Of a stretch of DNA of 64,000 nt, positions 15,624-23,952 are shown piece after piece. The position numbers and the translations under genes were made by a program. A model generated the notes under the pieces. It did no database searches. It had not been told where the DNA came from and was given only the letters and a program-made list of their open reading frames with translations. Each line of letters starts with the position of its first letter. Positions within the stretch are counted from its first letter, which is position 1. Source of the DNA: Acidobacteria bacterium 28-1 (lineage in GTDB: Bacteria; Acidobacteriota; Blastocatellia; Pyrinomonadales; Pyrinomonadaceae); assembly GCA_002050365.1 (NCBI GenBank), contig MWYZ01000071.1, positions 1-64,000 of the forward strand, read 5' to 3'.

Positions 15624-16610
15624 TTAACCGGAAATCCGCGCCCGCTTCAAAGTCCATTCAACCATCGTTTCTAAATACTCTGCTGCCGGTAAGTTCTCAG
15701 GATTAGGCGGTCGCATCAAGTTATGGTCGGCTCTTGGAACTATTATAATCGTTACATCTTGATTTCCGGCACGCCGTAACGCTTCTCGGATTCTCTCGAC
15801 GCTTACCTGCACGGGAACAACCGTATCTTGCTCGCCCCAAAATGCCAGCACCGGAACTTTCACGCGCTCCCAATCGGGTATTGAAGTGCCGTCAATATCG
15901 CGCCACTGCATCCACGTTTTGAGTTCTTCCGCCGTCGGAATTCTCCTTGACGGAAAAATGACGGAAGCCCAACGATTCTCCCAAGCACGGTCAAGAACCG
16001 CTTGCGCCGCCTCTGGATTATTTCTCGTCCGCACATATTCCTGAAGCCGCTCGATGGCGGCAACCGCATCACGAATTTCAGCTTCGGAATACCCTTGAGC
16101 GCGAAGGCGGTTAGCCTTTTGAAAAGGATTCAATTCCGCGTAAGAAACTCCGCCGCCCGATACGCTGATAAGAAAAGCGATGTCGTTTGATTGTGCGGTT
16201 GCCATCGCCGCGATTCCTGAACCTTGACTTCCGCCCCACAATCCGATTCGTTGCGCGTCAATGTCATCTCGTCCTTTGAGCAACTGCACGGCAGCCAACA
16301 CATCGCCCGCTAAATCTTCGGAAGAAACTAATTCGGTGGCGGTGATTGAGCCGATGTCGCGTTTGTCATAAATGAGAACCGCTAATCCCTTTCGAGCAAA
16401 CAAGTCAGCGTAATACCGGAAAGTTTCGCGTGTCGAACGTCCCGAACCGTGAACGAAAATCATCGCCGGATGTCGGGCTTTACCAGTCGGAATATATAAA
16501 GTTCCGTAAAGCGCAGTGTTACCGTTACGGAAACTAACTTCTTCCTGACGATAAGAGGTGCAGCCTATCGAGAAAAATATGATTAGAATAAGAATTAATA
16601 TTTTGAGCAT
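15624..16610 (-). CDS. Alpha/beta hydrolase lipoprotein (cassette gene)
   Basis: A 328-residue protein with a lipoprotein signal (IIFFSIGCTS) and an alpha/beta hydrolase domain. HGSGRSTRETF carries the oxyanion-type loop, the nucleophile is in WGGSQGSG near residue 122, the acid in FWGEQDTVVP near 265 and His in PRADHN near 300. It is probably an envelope-anchored esterase or acyl hydrolase; the substrate is unknown. It is a clear paralogue of the neighbouring cassette gene at 14349-15479. The stop is 6 bp from the attC core, which is typical. The helical insert between strands (about 160-240) differs from the paralogue and would set specificity. Confidence 0.88.
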   Translation of the reverse strand: MLKILILILIIFFSIGCTSYRQEEVSFRNGNTALYGTLYIPTGKARHPAMIFVHGSGRSTRETFRYYADLFARKGLAVLIYDKRDIGSITATELVSSEDLAGDVLAAVQLLKGRDDIDAQRIGLWGGSQGSGIAAMATAQSNDIAFLISVSGGGVSYAELNPFQKANRLRAQGYSEAEIRDAVAAIERLQEYVRTRNNPEAAQAVLDRAWENRWASVIFPSRRIPTAEELKTWMQWRDIDGTSIPDWERVKVPVLAFWGEQDTVVPVQVSVERIREALRRAGNQDVTIIIVPRADHNLMRPPNPENLPAAEYLETMVEWTLKRARISG

Positions 16611-16636
16611 ATCGCAAGACTATCGAAGGCGGAAGC

Positions 16637-16749
16637 ACCTAACGACCGAGTTGACGTGGGGCGAAACCGAATCCACGCAACTTCGAGTTCAAAAGACAAC
16701 ACGATAAGAAAGTCGCTGTTTCGCCCTCACGTCCAATGATTTGTTCGGT
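16637..16749 (-). other. attC site (113 bp)
   Basis: Cores GTTCGGT (16743-16749) and ACCTAAC (16637-16643), with the same arm family. - orientation; separates the DUF3883 cassette from the hydrolase cassette. Confidence 0.88.
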
Positions 16750-16771
16750 GCGTTCTTGTAATCGAGAACTT

Positions 16772-17689
16772 TCATAATCTCAAACTTGCCTTAAATGATA
16801 TTGGGTCGAGATTAAATTTATTGGCAAACTCATTTCCGCCGTAACAAAATAATTTAGGCTGATTTGAAAGAGCGCAAGTTACTACGCATATTTTGAACAG
16901 AGCGTTATTTTTAGACTGGCGAACTTCTCCTGCTGTGATAATGAATGATGGAATCTCACCTTGAACGCCTTTGACTTCAACATGCTCCTCAAGCCCATCG
17001 TTGATACAGCGTAAATCATATCCGCATTTCTCGGCTTCAACCGATTGAACACTCCAACCACGCTCCTCATACCATTTTCTTACGAAAGAGGTTGCCGCGT
17101 TTTCAACTTTACGATTAGTTTCTGGATTTCCAAAACCAGCACCCGCTTTATAGGAACGATATTTTTGCTCAATCTCTAATAATGGTTGTTCGATAACATT
17201 TGCGGTATAAACATTCCAAAAATCAGAGAGCCTTCTTTTTCGGTGTTTTATTTGGAAACTCTCATCACGATTTCTGGAGATTGGGGAATTAAAAATCTTT
17301 TCCGAAGCTAGAGCATAAGACTGCCAGATTTGATTTTCTTCAATAATCGTTGTTACGTCATCCAACTTTTGTCCATGAATCCAAACCAGAGGAGTTTTAT
17401 ATCTTTGTGTTGAAGCAACGGGAGAATAGTCTAAACCGTTAAGTGGTATTGGATATTCGTCTGCCAAAAGCCAAATGTCCCCTGACGAACTAATTGCTGC
17501 CAAGAAAATACCGCCGATGACAAGACTTACGTGGGAATTGTGAATACCAAACCACGCTTGTTTTGGATACCGCGTGTTCTCAAAGGCTCGCACGAAGAAC
17601 TCAACAACGGCTTCTGCTAAATTAGGCGTTAAGTTGCGTCGTTTGAGAACCCACGTTCTTACTTCTTGTTTCCAACTGTTTTCAATCAT
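16772..17689 (-). CDS. DUF3883-domain protein, nuclease-like fold (cassette gene)
   Basis: A 305-residue soluble protein. The C-terminal third reads VENAATSFVRKWYEERGW, then GYDLRC near 225 and EEHVEVKGV near 240. This is the D...ExK arrangement of DUF3883, a PD-(D/E)XK-like domain common in restriction and defence proteins. The N-terminal 170 residues are not recognised, with a possible structural domain (HNSHVSLVIGGIFLAAISS). ATG 17689. It sits alone between two attC sites, so it may be a single-gene defence cassette. That role is inferred from the domain only. Confidence 0.75.
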   Translation of the reverse strand: MIENSWKQEVRTWVLKRRNLTPNLAEAVVEFFVRAFENTRYPKQAWFGIHNSHVSLVIGGIFLAAISSSGDIWLLADEYPIPLNGLDYSPVASTQRYKTPLVWIHGQKLDDVTTIIEENQIWQSYALASEKIFNSPISRNRDESFQIKHRKRRLSDFWNVYTANVIEQPLLEIEQKYRSYKAGAGFGNPETNRKVENAATSFVRKWYEERGWSVQSVEAEKCGYDLRCINDGLEEHVEVKGVQGEIPSFIITAGEVRQSKNNALFKICVVTCALSNQPKLFCYGGNEFANKFNLDPISFKASLRL

Positions 17690-17724
17690 TGTTTATTTAC
17701 GCAAACTATGGAGAACCACGAAGC

Positions 17725-17837
17725 ACCGAACGGCTGAGATGACGTGGGGCGAAACCGCCAACACGCAACTCCGAGTTTAACGGACAACGTGATAAGAAAG
17801 TAGCTGTTTCGCCCTCACGTCCAATGACTTGTTATGC
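17725..17837 (-). other. attC site (113 bp)
   Basis: Cores GTTATGC (17831-17837) and ACCGAAC (17725-17731). The arm pairs GACGTGGGGCGAAACCG with GCTGTTTCGCCCTCACGTC. - orientation. Confidence 0.88.
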
Positions 17838-17907
17838 CTTACATTTTTTAACTACATATTTGTTCCTTTGCTTTTCTCAGTATCGTTACGCACTAACTCT
17901 AAGTGTT

Positions 17908-18435
17908 TTATTCTTTCTTGAGATGAGTATCGCGGGCTTTAAGTAGAAAACGAACCCCTAAATGGGTTGGGGCAACGACAAAAACATAGCAAAGCCTTCT
18001 TAAAAAGAAACTTTTTCGTATTATATCTGCGAATCTCGGACTCCATTTGTAGTAACCTTGAATAAATCTGTCACCCAAAACATTATTTTTGAGTATTTCA
18101 TCTCTAAAGCGAGAAATGTCATACACTGCTGGATGGTTAATGTCGCCTATTGTTGCCGTGACTATAAAACAACCAGGCTTTTTCTTGTTTTTATCAATGC
18201 GACTCTCTATATCCAAGAGTTGCTTATACTCAGTTTCGGTTGCAGCTTTAGCAAAAATTGGCGTATTACAGTAAGTGCAAACATCTAAAGCACTTTGAAC
18301 TGGTCCACGACAGCCCTCTTGGTGTTCTACTTTTAAGTTTTGAGAACTTATTCCCCAGCCGCAATATGAGCATACTCCATCGTAAGTTTGCCGTTGTATG
18401 GGACGATTTTCAACACAGTGTGGACACCAAGCCAT
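17908..18435 (-). CDS. Zinc-ribbon protein with CFI-box-like C-terminal domain (cassette gene)
   Basis: A 175-residue protein. The N-terminal half has three Cys pairs: CPHC (4-7), CSYC (22-25) and CTYC (about 54-57), likely two zinc ribbons. From about residue 88, GCFIVTATIGD then ISRFRDEILKNNVLGDRF and YYKWSPRFAD follow the pattern of a C-terminal module (CFI box) found on many unrelated bacterial proteins. A weak hydrophobic segment (LCYVFVVAPTHLGVRFLL) lies near the end. The function is unknown. ATG 18435, with GGAGAATAATAT upstream. Single gene in its cassette. Confidence 0.65.
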   Translation of the reverse strand: MAWCPHCVENRPIQRQTYDGVCSYCGWGISSQNLKVEHQEGCRGPVQSALDVCTYCNTPIFAKAATETEYKQLLDIESRIDKNKKKPGCFIVTATIGDINHPAVYDISRFRDEILKNNVLGDRFIQGYYKWSPRFADIIRKSFFLRRLCYVFVVAPTHLGVRFLLKARDTHLKKE

Positions 18436-18473
18436 ATATTATTCTCCTATTCGTTTATTTTTATCTAACCGAG

Positions 18474-18580
18474 GCATAACGCTGGAATTGAGATGCCGCC
18501 GCGAATAGCATTCAACATAAAAAGCATATTTGAACATGAGAGGCAATCAATCGGCGGTCATCTCCAATGACTTGTTAGAT
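18474..18580 (-). other. attC site of a second sequence family (107 bp)
   Basis: Cores GTTAGAT (18574-18580) and GCATAAC (18474-18480). The arms are GAGATGCCGCCG and CGGCGGTCATCTCC, unlike the other sites in sequence but identical in plan, with TAACAAGTCATTGG at the L end. - orientation. Confidence 0.88.
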
Positions 18581-18613
18581 GGCGGCGTTCATTAAAGTGC
18601 GGCTTTCCTCAGA

Positions 18614-18904
18614 CTATATACGTTCGCCTTCAATCACACTAACCGGCGATTTTGTCGGAATAATTCTTGTTAATCTAAAGCCGGATGATTCCAGTAATCT
18701 TCTGAACTCATCTTCGGTGCGTTCTTTGCCGCCGGTACAAACTAGCATTTGAATGTCCAAAATTTTAGAGGGACTCGGTTCATTGCCTTCAGGGACAACC
18801 ATCTCACAGATTAAGACTTTACCGTTCTCATTCATCGCAGAACGGATATTTTGCAAGATTTTCATGCTGCGTTCATCGTCCCAGTCGTGGATAATGTGCT
18901 TCAT
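18614..18904 (-). pseudogene. SAM-dependent O-methyltransferase, C-terminal fragment
   Basis: A 96-residue frame beginning MKHIIHDWDDERSMKILQN, the conserved C-terminal region of family 2 O-methyltransferases (KHxxHDWDD, then an LLICEMVVPEG-like strand). A full enzyme has about 330-370 residues, so some 250 N-terminal residues are missing. In frame upstream, TACATAATGAAGCAC gives YIMKH, as expected inside the gene, before homology ends at about 18905-18925. It sits where a cassette gene should be: its stop is 34 bp before the attC core at 18574-18580. It was truncated by arrival of the neighbouring segment. Confidence 0.75.
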
Positions 18905-21258
18905 TATGTAGTAGTAGTTACGCCCTTTCCGTCGGAACGCTCACCATCATCGCTTCGATCCACGACATCAAGTCCGTTTCCTTGTAAATCATCTCCGCTT
19001 CCGGGTTGTTTTCCGGTTTCATCGTCAGTCCGATTAAGGTCAGGTGCATCGAGAACATCGGATTGTTCAGAATCAAATTTCGAGCGTCCTTCGCTTCCGG
19101 GGCTTGATACACGAGATTTTCTGCGTCCATTTGCTCGTGAAGTTCCGCGACCGCTTCGGTCTGGTTTTCCGCTTTGTTGACCATCTCCTGTATTCTGTCC
19201 GCCAGCAGCGTCAGATACGTTTGTTTGTCCATCTGGTAATTGAACGGTGCTTTTACTACCGTCAGGCGTTGAAATGTCGGATTGTCCGGCATTATAAAGG
19301 TTTCCGTCTGCTTTGGAATCCAATAGGTCGGTTGCGTATTTTCCATTTAATACCTTTCCTAAATCTTCGTAATTTTCTATCGTTCGCGGAACGGAGGCGG
19401 CTGGTAATTCTAAATTCGACTGTCCGCGACCCCGAATGACAATCACATCAACGGGGTAAGCCGCGCCCTGCCGCGAATACATTTTCCCGTCAATGGTAAA
19501 GTGGTCAACGACATTATATTCGTTATAAAGCGAATAATAAAACTTTCTTTTCGCGCCCTTGTTGTATTTGTCGGACCGCACATCATCCGTGCCTTGAATT
19601 CCGCCAACGATTAAAACCGCCGAACCCTCGTCTTTCATCGCTTCAAGCGATTTGAACACAATCGCGTGGTCAAGTTCGTTGGTCGAATAGCGGTCGTTTA
19701 TTTGAAAAGTTTTTGTAACTTCGTCGGCGTCTTTGACTGTCCCGAACGGCGGATTAGCGATAACGACGTCAACATTTTGAGCAAACGCGGCGCGGCTGGC
19801 ATCTTCATTCGTTACACCGACACCGCTCATAACTGTATGTAAATTGTTTGCCCGGTCAGGATTTAATTCATTCGCCGATGTTTTTTGCGGATTTGCCTTA
19901 ATCAACAACATTCCGTTTCCGGCGCTCGGCTCATACACGGTAGTGTTTTCATTGATTCCCGCCAACTCTGATGCGACAAACGCAAGCGGCGCGGGTGTGG
20001 AATATGCCTGTTCTGAAACGGAGGTTGACGTGCGGGAGGAAAGATTCGGCTGCCGCTCGTAAAGACTGACAAGGGAAGCGTAAATTTCGTTGGGGGAATT
20101 TTTGAAGGCACGTCCGAGTTCGACAATTTTCCTTGCCACCAAGACTACGCCGACTTCAATAGCTTCGTCAATTTTCTTTGTGATGACCGAGCCGGTTTCG
20201 ATTTTTTCGCCCAAAAGATTAGCGGCGAATTTTCGCGCTTCGACGATACCGGCAAAAGCGTGTCCGGCGTTGAAACGCTGCGCGAACGCTTTTGCTAAAT
20301 TTCCGGTGTTCGGGTTTTCGAGAGTTCCGTAATCTAAACTTTCAGATGCGGATTCGTCAGAAGTTTGGGGGGTGTTTAACTGTTGTGTTCCCTGTTCACT
20401 TTCCCGATTCCTTTGACCATCGCTGCGACTATCGCGTCGCTGTTCGCCTCGTATTTCGCCCTTTCTTCGGGTGTCATTTTGAGCAAGTGATTGTCCTTGA
20501 TAAGCCGCGGGGATTCGCGTGTCGTAGTCTCTGTTGTCGGGATTGTTTTCGTATTCTTCGTTTCCATATTTGTCAGCTAATTGTTTAACTGCCTCAATTT
20601 CATTATATATCAATTCCTTGAATTTCTCAAACTCGATTTCAACGGGTTTGGTTTTACCGTCATTTTCAAGAATTCTGACTTCAACACCATTCGCCACGCA
20701 AAAATCATAAGTCGAATTAGCAAAGGCTTGCTGGAATCCGTAATGCCCTTTGGCAAGAACTTGAAGCGGCACCAGACGGCGATGCTTAATTGTGCGAATA
20801 ATGTTTTGCTGGCTGGCTACTTCAATCGGCGTGAAAACTGCCACAACTTGCGGCGAGTGTCCGGCATTAATGATTTTTTGAATTATTCGCTCGTTCCCGT
20901 CCGCTGTTTTCATTACCGAATCGTAAATAAGGTCAGCTTTGAAACCCGGCTCCGGCTTCAAAACATTATCAATGGCGTAGGTTTTGCCCGACGCGCCGCC
21001 GCCCGCCGATAAAAGAACGTGCGAACCTTTCGGCAAATCACGAAGTTTTGTTTCGAGCAGCAGTTGAGCAATCATTGCCGATGCTTCGTGAACGCCTTGC
21101 ACATTCGCCATCGGGTCAATGTCATACTCGTTAAAAAGCAGTTTCGCGCTGTCGGAGTTAATCTCAGTCTCGCCGTTTTCGATTTCGGTTTTGTAGCGGT
21201 CAATCCAGAACTGCGGGTCAACGATTACTTGCCGAAGCGTCGAATCCTGCATTTCCAT
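18904..21258 (-). CDS. Zeta-toxin-like P-loop domain fused to N6-adenine DNA methyltransferase domain
   Basis: About 784 residues from ATG 21258; the frame is open to 21354, so the start is uncertain. About residues 55-230 resemble zeta-toxin/UDP-GlcNAc-kinase-type P-loop proteins (LLSAGGGASGKTYAIDN is Walker A; LVPLQVLAKGHYGFQQAF follows). A charged linker (about 260-330) leads to an N6-adenine methyltransferase: VYEPSAGNGMLLI (SAM motif I) and VVIANPPFGTV (motif IV, NPPF), as in large phage and plasmid methylase-helicase proteins. The helicase part is missing. Past about residue 640 the sequence becomes Gly/Asp/Ser-rich and overlaps the gene at 18918-19346. The frame ends at the junction with the truncated O-methyltransferase. 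Confidence 0.65.
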   Translation of the reverse strand: MEMQDSTLRQVIVDPQFWIDRYKTEIENGETEINSDSAKLLFNEYDIDPMANVQGVHEASAMIAQLLLETKLRDLPKGSHVLLSAGGGASGKTYAIDNVLKPEPGFKADLIYDSVMKTADGNERIIQKIINAGHSPQVVAVFTPIEVASQQNIIRTIKHRRLVPLQVLAKGHYGFQQAFANSTYDFCVANGVEVRILENDGKTKPVEIEFEKFKELIYNEIEAVKQLADKYGNEEYENNPDNRDYDTRIPAAYQGQSLAQNDTRRKGEIRGEQRRDSRSDGQRNRESEQGTQQLNTPQTSDESASESLDYGTLENPNTGNLAKAFAQRFNAGHAFAGIVEARKFAANLLGEKIETGSVITKKIDEAIEVGVVLVARKIVELGRAFKNSPNEIYASLVSLYERQPNLSSRTSTSVSEQAYSTPAPLAFVASELAGINENTTVYEPSAGNGMLLIKANPQKTSANELNPDRANNLHTVMSGVGVTNEDASRAAFAQNVDVVIANPPFGTVKDADEVTKTFQINDRYSTNELDHAIVFKSLEAMKDEGSAVLIVGGIQGTDDVRSDKYNKGAKRKFYYSLYNEYNVVDHFTIDGKMYSRQGAAYPVDVIVIRGRGQSNLELPAASVPRTIENYEDLGKVLNGKYATDLLDSKADGNLYNAGQSDISTPDGSKSTVQLPDGQTNVSDAAGGQNTGDGQQSGKPDRSGRGTSRANGRRKSRVSSPGSEGRSKFDSEQSDVLDAPDLNRTDDETGKQPGSGDDLQGNGLDVVDRSDDGERSDGKGVTTTT
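18918..19346 (-). CDS. Hypothetical protein overlapping the methyltransferase gene in another frame
   Basis: A 142-residue frame starting MENTQPTYWIPKQTETF. Composition is normal for a soluble, helical protein (TYLTLLADRIQEMVNKAENQ). An AGGAAAGG ribosome site lies 7 bp before ATG 19346. It overlaps the last 430 bp of the P-loop/methyltransferase frame on the same strand. I think this is the real product of the region, because the other frame here becomes low-complexity Gly/Asp/Ser. No family was recognised. Confidence 0.6.
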   Translation of the reverse strand: MENTQPTYWIPKQTETFIMPDNPTFQRLTVVKAPFNYQMDKQTYLTLLADRIQEMVNKAENQTEAVAELHEQMDAENLVYQAPEAKDARNLILNNPMFSMHLTLIGLTMKPENNPEAEMIYKETDLMSWIEAMMVSVPTERA

Positions 21259-21354
21259 CAGACGCGGCTTTACAGGCGCAAAATATAATTGCTTTAATAG
21301 GCAGAGATTTTCTTCAACATTGCACTTTATTTTATAACGGATTGACAGGCGCAA

Positions 21355-23946
21355 TTACACTGTCTCTATAAATAATACTCCACCAGTTGTTAACCCGCTA
21401 ATTAAATCACTAAAGTTTTGTGGATTCATTCTCTCAAACGGCTTTTGCGGTATCATTTGAAATCGCCATTCAACGCCAGTCAGTAAAGTTACATCTTCAC
21501 ACCATTTTTCGGCGCGTTGGTTTTTGAATTGAACATCTAAATCTTCGCGTCCTTTTGTTTCTAAAAGCCAATGAATACCATTGTTAGTTATAGCTACAAA
21601 ATCCGGCTCGTAAAAACGCAAATTTGTCTCGCTGTCTAAATATTCAATACTTAATTTTGTCGGTAAGTTTCCGAGATTCGCAAATGTTTCAATATCCAGC
21701 GCATCATCTAAAAAACGTGCAAATGATTGTTCAAAATCATTTCCGCACGGCGTTAAATTGAAGAGCGTTTTCTTCGCTTCGCAAACTTTTCCAGAATAAG
21801 GAAAAGGCGGAGTTGCTGAAAGCAAACTACTTTCTTCATATAGATTCGGCGTTTTATCTTCGACAATCTTCGGACGGAGCAATTTGAGAAAAATGTTATT
21901 GGCTTGCATTAAAACGAGCGATTGATTTAATGCGCGAATAACCGCAGGTGAGTCTAACACGACTTCTTTTCCAAACATTTTTTCGCGCAAAAGCTGTTCA
22001 ATCTTTGGCGCAAGCGTCGAAAAATGCGCCGGAAGTTTCAAACTAGATGAAATTACTTGAGAATAAAAAGCGATTATTTCGCCGGAAGTTTGCGCTTGCG
22101 GCATATTGTATTGACGCTCGATTATTACTTCGTTTGAAATAACATCACGTCCTTCATAAGTGAAAGAATCAACAACTTTGGAATTAGTATCGAGTGAAAG
22201 CGGAACTCTTAACATAATCTTACCGATGTCTAAGTTTTCAATTATCTGGCGAATCTCTTTTATTCTTTCGATGCGCGGCGTTAAAACAGGAATTGCAATA
22301 TCAAAATCTTCAATCCTTTCTTGAACGACTTCAATCGTTTGAATTTTAAGACGTGATTTTTTGTTGCCGTAATCGAATGAATCAAGCGTTATTCCTTCTT
22401 GCTTTTCCAAATCTTCGACAATCTGCATAAAGTTTGAATTACCGATAATATCAACATTCTCTTTGTAATCGCCAAAACCGCGAAACATCTTTCGCAAGCC
22501 GCGTCCAATAGCTTGTTCAGGTAAAATATTCGCCCGTGAACTATACGCCCGCAAACCGGCAACAACAGTTACATTATTGACATCCCAACCTTCACGCAGC
22601 ATCAAAACCGAAACGACGCAGTTAATCGGGCTGTTTTCGTTGTCAATTTCGCGTGCAGCGACACGCGCCACTTCCAAATCCTTTTCAGAGATTTCACCGT
22701 TTTTCTTGGTATGAATAACAAGCAATTGTTTATCGGTAAAATAAGCTGGATATTTTGTCCGAAGCCAAAGCGCGATGTCGTCGGCTTCTTTCGTATCACC
22801 GAGCATAAAAAACAAAATTGGCTTTTTCTTCAAATTCTTTAGTTGTTCGACATATTCAAGCCAGCGTTCAACCGCCGCGACCAAATACGCTTCAAAGCGG
22901 ATAGACGCTTTATCGCTGTGAACTTCCGTGATGCCGTGCGGAATGCCTTTGAGCGGACGTTTGACGATGTTATCAATAATCGCTTGTTTGAGCGGATAAT
23001 CGTAAATTGTCCACGAAAAAAGCGTTCCGTCGGGTTGGCGCGGCGTGGCGGAAAAATCAAGCTGTGCCGACAAACCGCATTCACCGAGTTTTTCGTGTAG
23101 ATTGATAATCGTTTGATTCCAAACAACGGCATCATCGTTTGTGTGATGCGCTTCATCGTTTATCACCATACAATTTCCGCGTCGGCAAATCCTTTCTAAA
23201 AACTTTTCCATCGGTTGCAGATTCGGCGGCGGCACATTTCCGAGTAAATCTTCAACCGGATTCCTTGCCGTTGCTTCTTCTTCACGCTCGTAGAGTTGCT
23301 GAATGTTTGTGAGATACAGACTGCCTTCGCTCTGTGTTCGTTCGCCGTCGCCGCGAATATAAACGTCAAAATCCCAATTGATTCTAAAATCCGGCGGAAT
23401 AATCGGATCGGTTTGGAAGACACGCCCGTTTTCAAAATCAAGTTTCAGACGTTCCAAAACGATGATATTCGGCGCGATCAGCAAAAAAGTGTTGGCATAA
23501 TCCTTCCCTTCACCAAAAGCGGCATTAAAGTATTGCCACGCCATTGCTAAAGCCATCACCTTTGTTTTCCCGCTGCCGGTTGCCATTTTCACGGCAAAGC
23601 GGGCAAAGTCATCATCGGCGGGAAACTGCAAAAATTGACCTTTCGCATATTCGTAAAGTAAATCTTTGCGGTTGCGAATTTTCTTAACTTCAAAAAGATA
23701 AACAAGCGTTTCGACGGCTTCGCGCTGTGCGTCGTAATACTTGAAAACTTGACCGTCTGCCGAACGATGTTCATTCTTGAACCAAAAATCGAACAGGCGT
23801 TTTGTTGTTTTCGTGATGCCGGGAAAACCTTGCTTGCGCCATTCTTTAACTTCTCTATCTATTGCCGGAACGCAAATTCCGGTGCGTCCTTCGCGTCCGA
23901 TCTCGAGAAGCGGTGTTTGTGCAGATGTGTTTGTTCTACGAGGCAT
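21355..23946 (-). CDS. Type III-like restriction endonuclease subunit (Res, helicase-nuclease)
   Basis: An 863-residue protein. A DEAD/DEAH-type SF2 helicase: Walker A MATGSGKTKVMALA near residue 130, DEAH in VINDEAHHTND near 258, motif VI-like LPEQAIGRGLRKMF near 480. A C-terminal nuclease shows EPDFVAI ... LLETKGREDLD near 780-800, the PD-(D/E)XK arrangement of Res subunits. It would need ATP to translocate and cut unmodified DNA with its Mod partner. ATG 23946 is 6 bp after the Mod stop, so mod and res form an operon. The sequence is intact and presumably functional. Confidence 0.9.
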   Translation of the reverse strand: MPRRTNTSAQTPLLEIGREGRTGICVPAIDREVKEWRKQGFPGITKTTKRLFDFWFKNEHRSADGQVFKYYDAQREAVETLVYLFEVKKIRNRKDLLYEYAKGQFLQFPADDDFARFAVKMATGSGKTKVMALAMAWQYFNAAFGEGKDYANTFLLIAPNIIVLERLKLDFENGRVFQTDPIIPPDFRINWDFDVYIRGDGERTQSEGSLYLTNIQQLYEREEEATARNPVEDLLGNVPPPNLQPMEKFLERICRRGNCMVINDEAHHTNDDAVVWNQTIINLHEKLGECGLSAQLDFSATPRQPDGTLFSWTIYDYPLKQAIIDNIVKRPLKGIPHGITEVHSDKASIRFEAYLVAAVERWLEYVEQLKNLKKKPILFFMLGDTKEADDIALWLRTKYPAYFTDKQLLVIHTKKNGEISEKDLEVARVAAREIDNENSPINCVVSVLMLREGWDVNNVTVVAGLRAYSSRANILPEQAIGRGLRKMFRGFGDYKENVDIIGNSNFMQIVEDLEKQEGITLDSFDYGNKKSRLKIQTIEVVQERIEDFDIAIPVLTPRIERIKEIRQIIENLDIGKIMLRVPLSLDTNSKVVDSFTYEGRDVISNEVIIERQYNMPQAQTSGEIIAFYSQVISSSLKLPAHFSTLAPKIEQLLREKMFGKEVVLDSPAVIRALNQSLVLMQANNIFLKLLRPKIVEDKTPNLYEESSLLSATPPFPYSGKVCEAKKTLFNLTPCGNDFEQSFARFLDDALDIETFANLGNLPTKLSIEYLDSETNLRFYEPDFVAITNNGIHWLLETKGREDLDVQFKNQRAEKWCEDVTLLTGVEWRFQMIPQKPFERMNPQNFSDLISGLTTGGVLFIETV

Positions 23947-23952
23947 AATCTT

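Noticed and set aside
18904-19346. Gly/Asp/Ser-rich tail of the methyltransferase as a real disordered domain
   Set aside because: The overlapping frame has a ribosome site and normal composition, so the tail is more likely out-of-frame translation; kept in the frame only because no stop precedes it.
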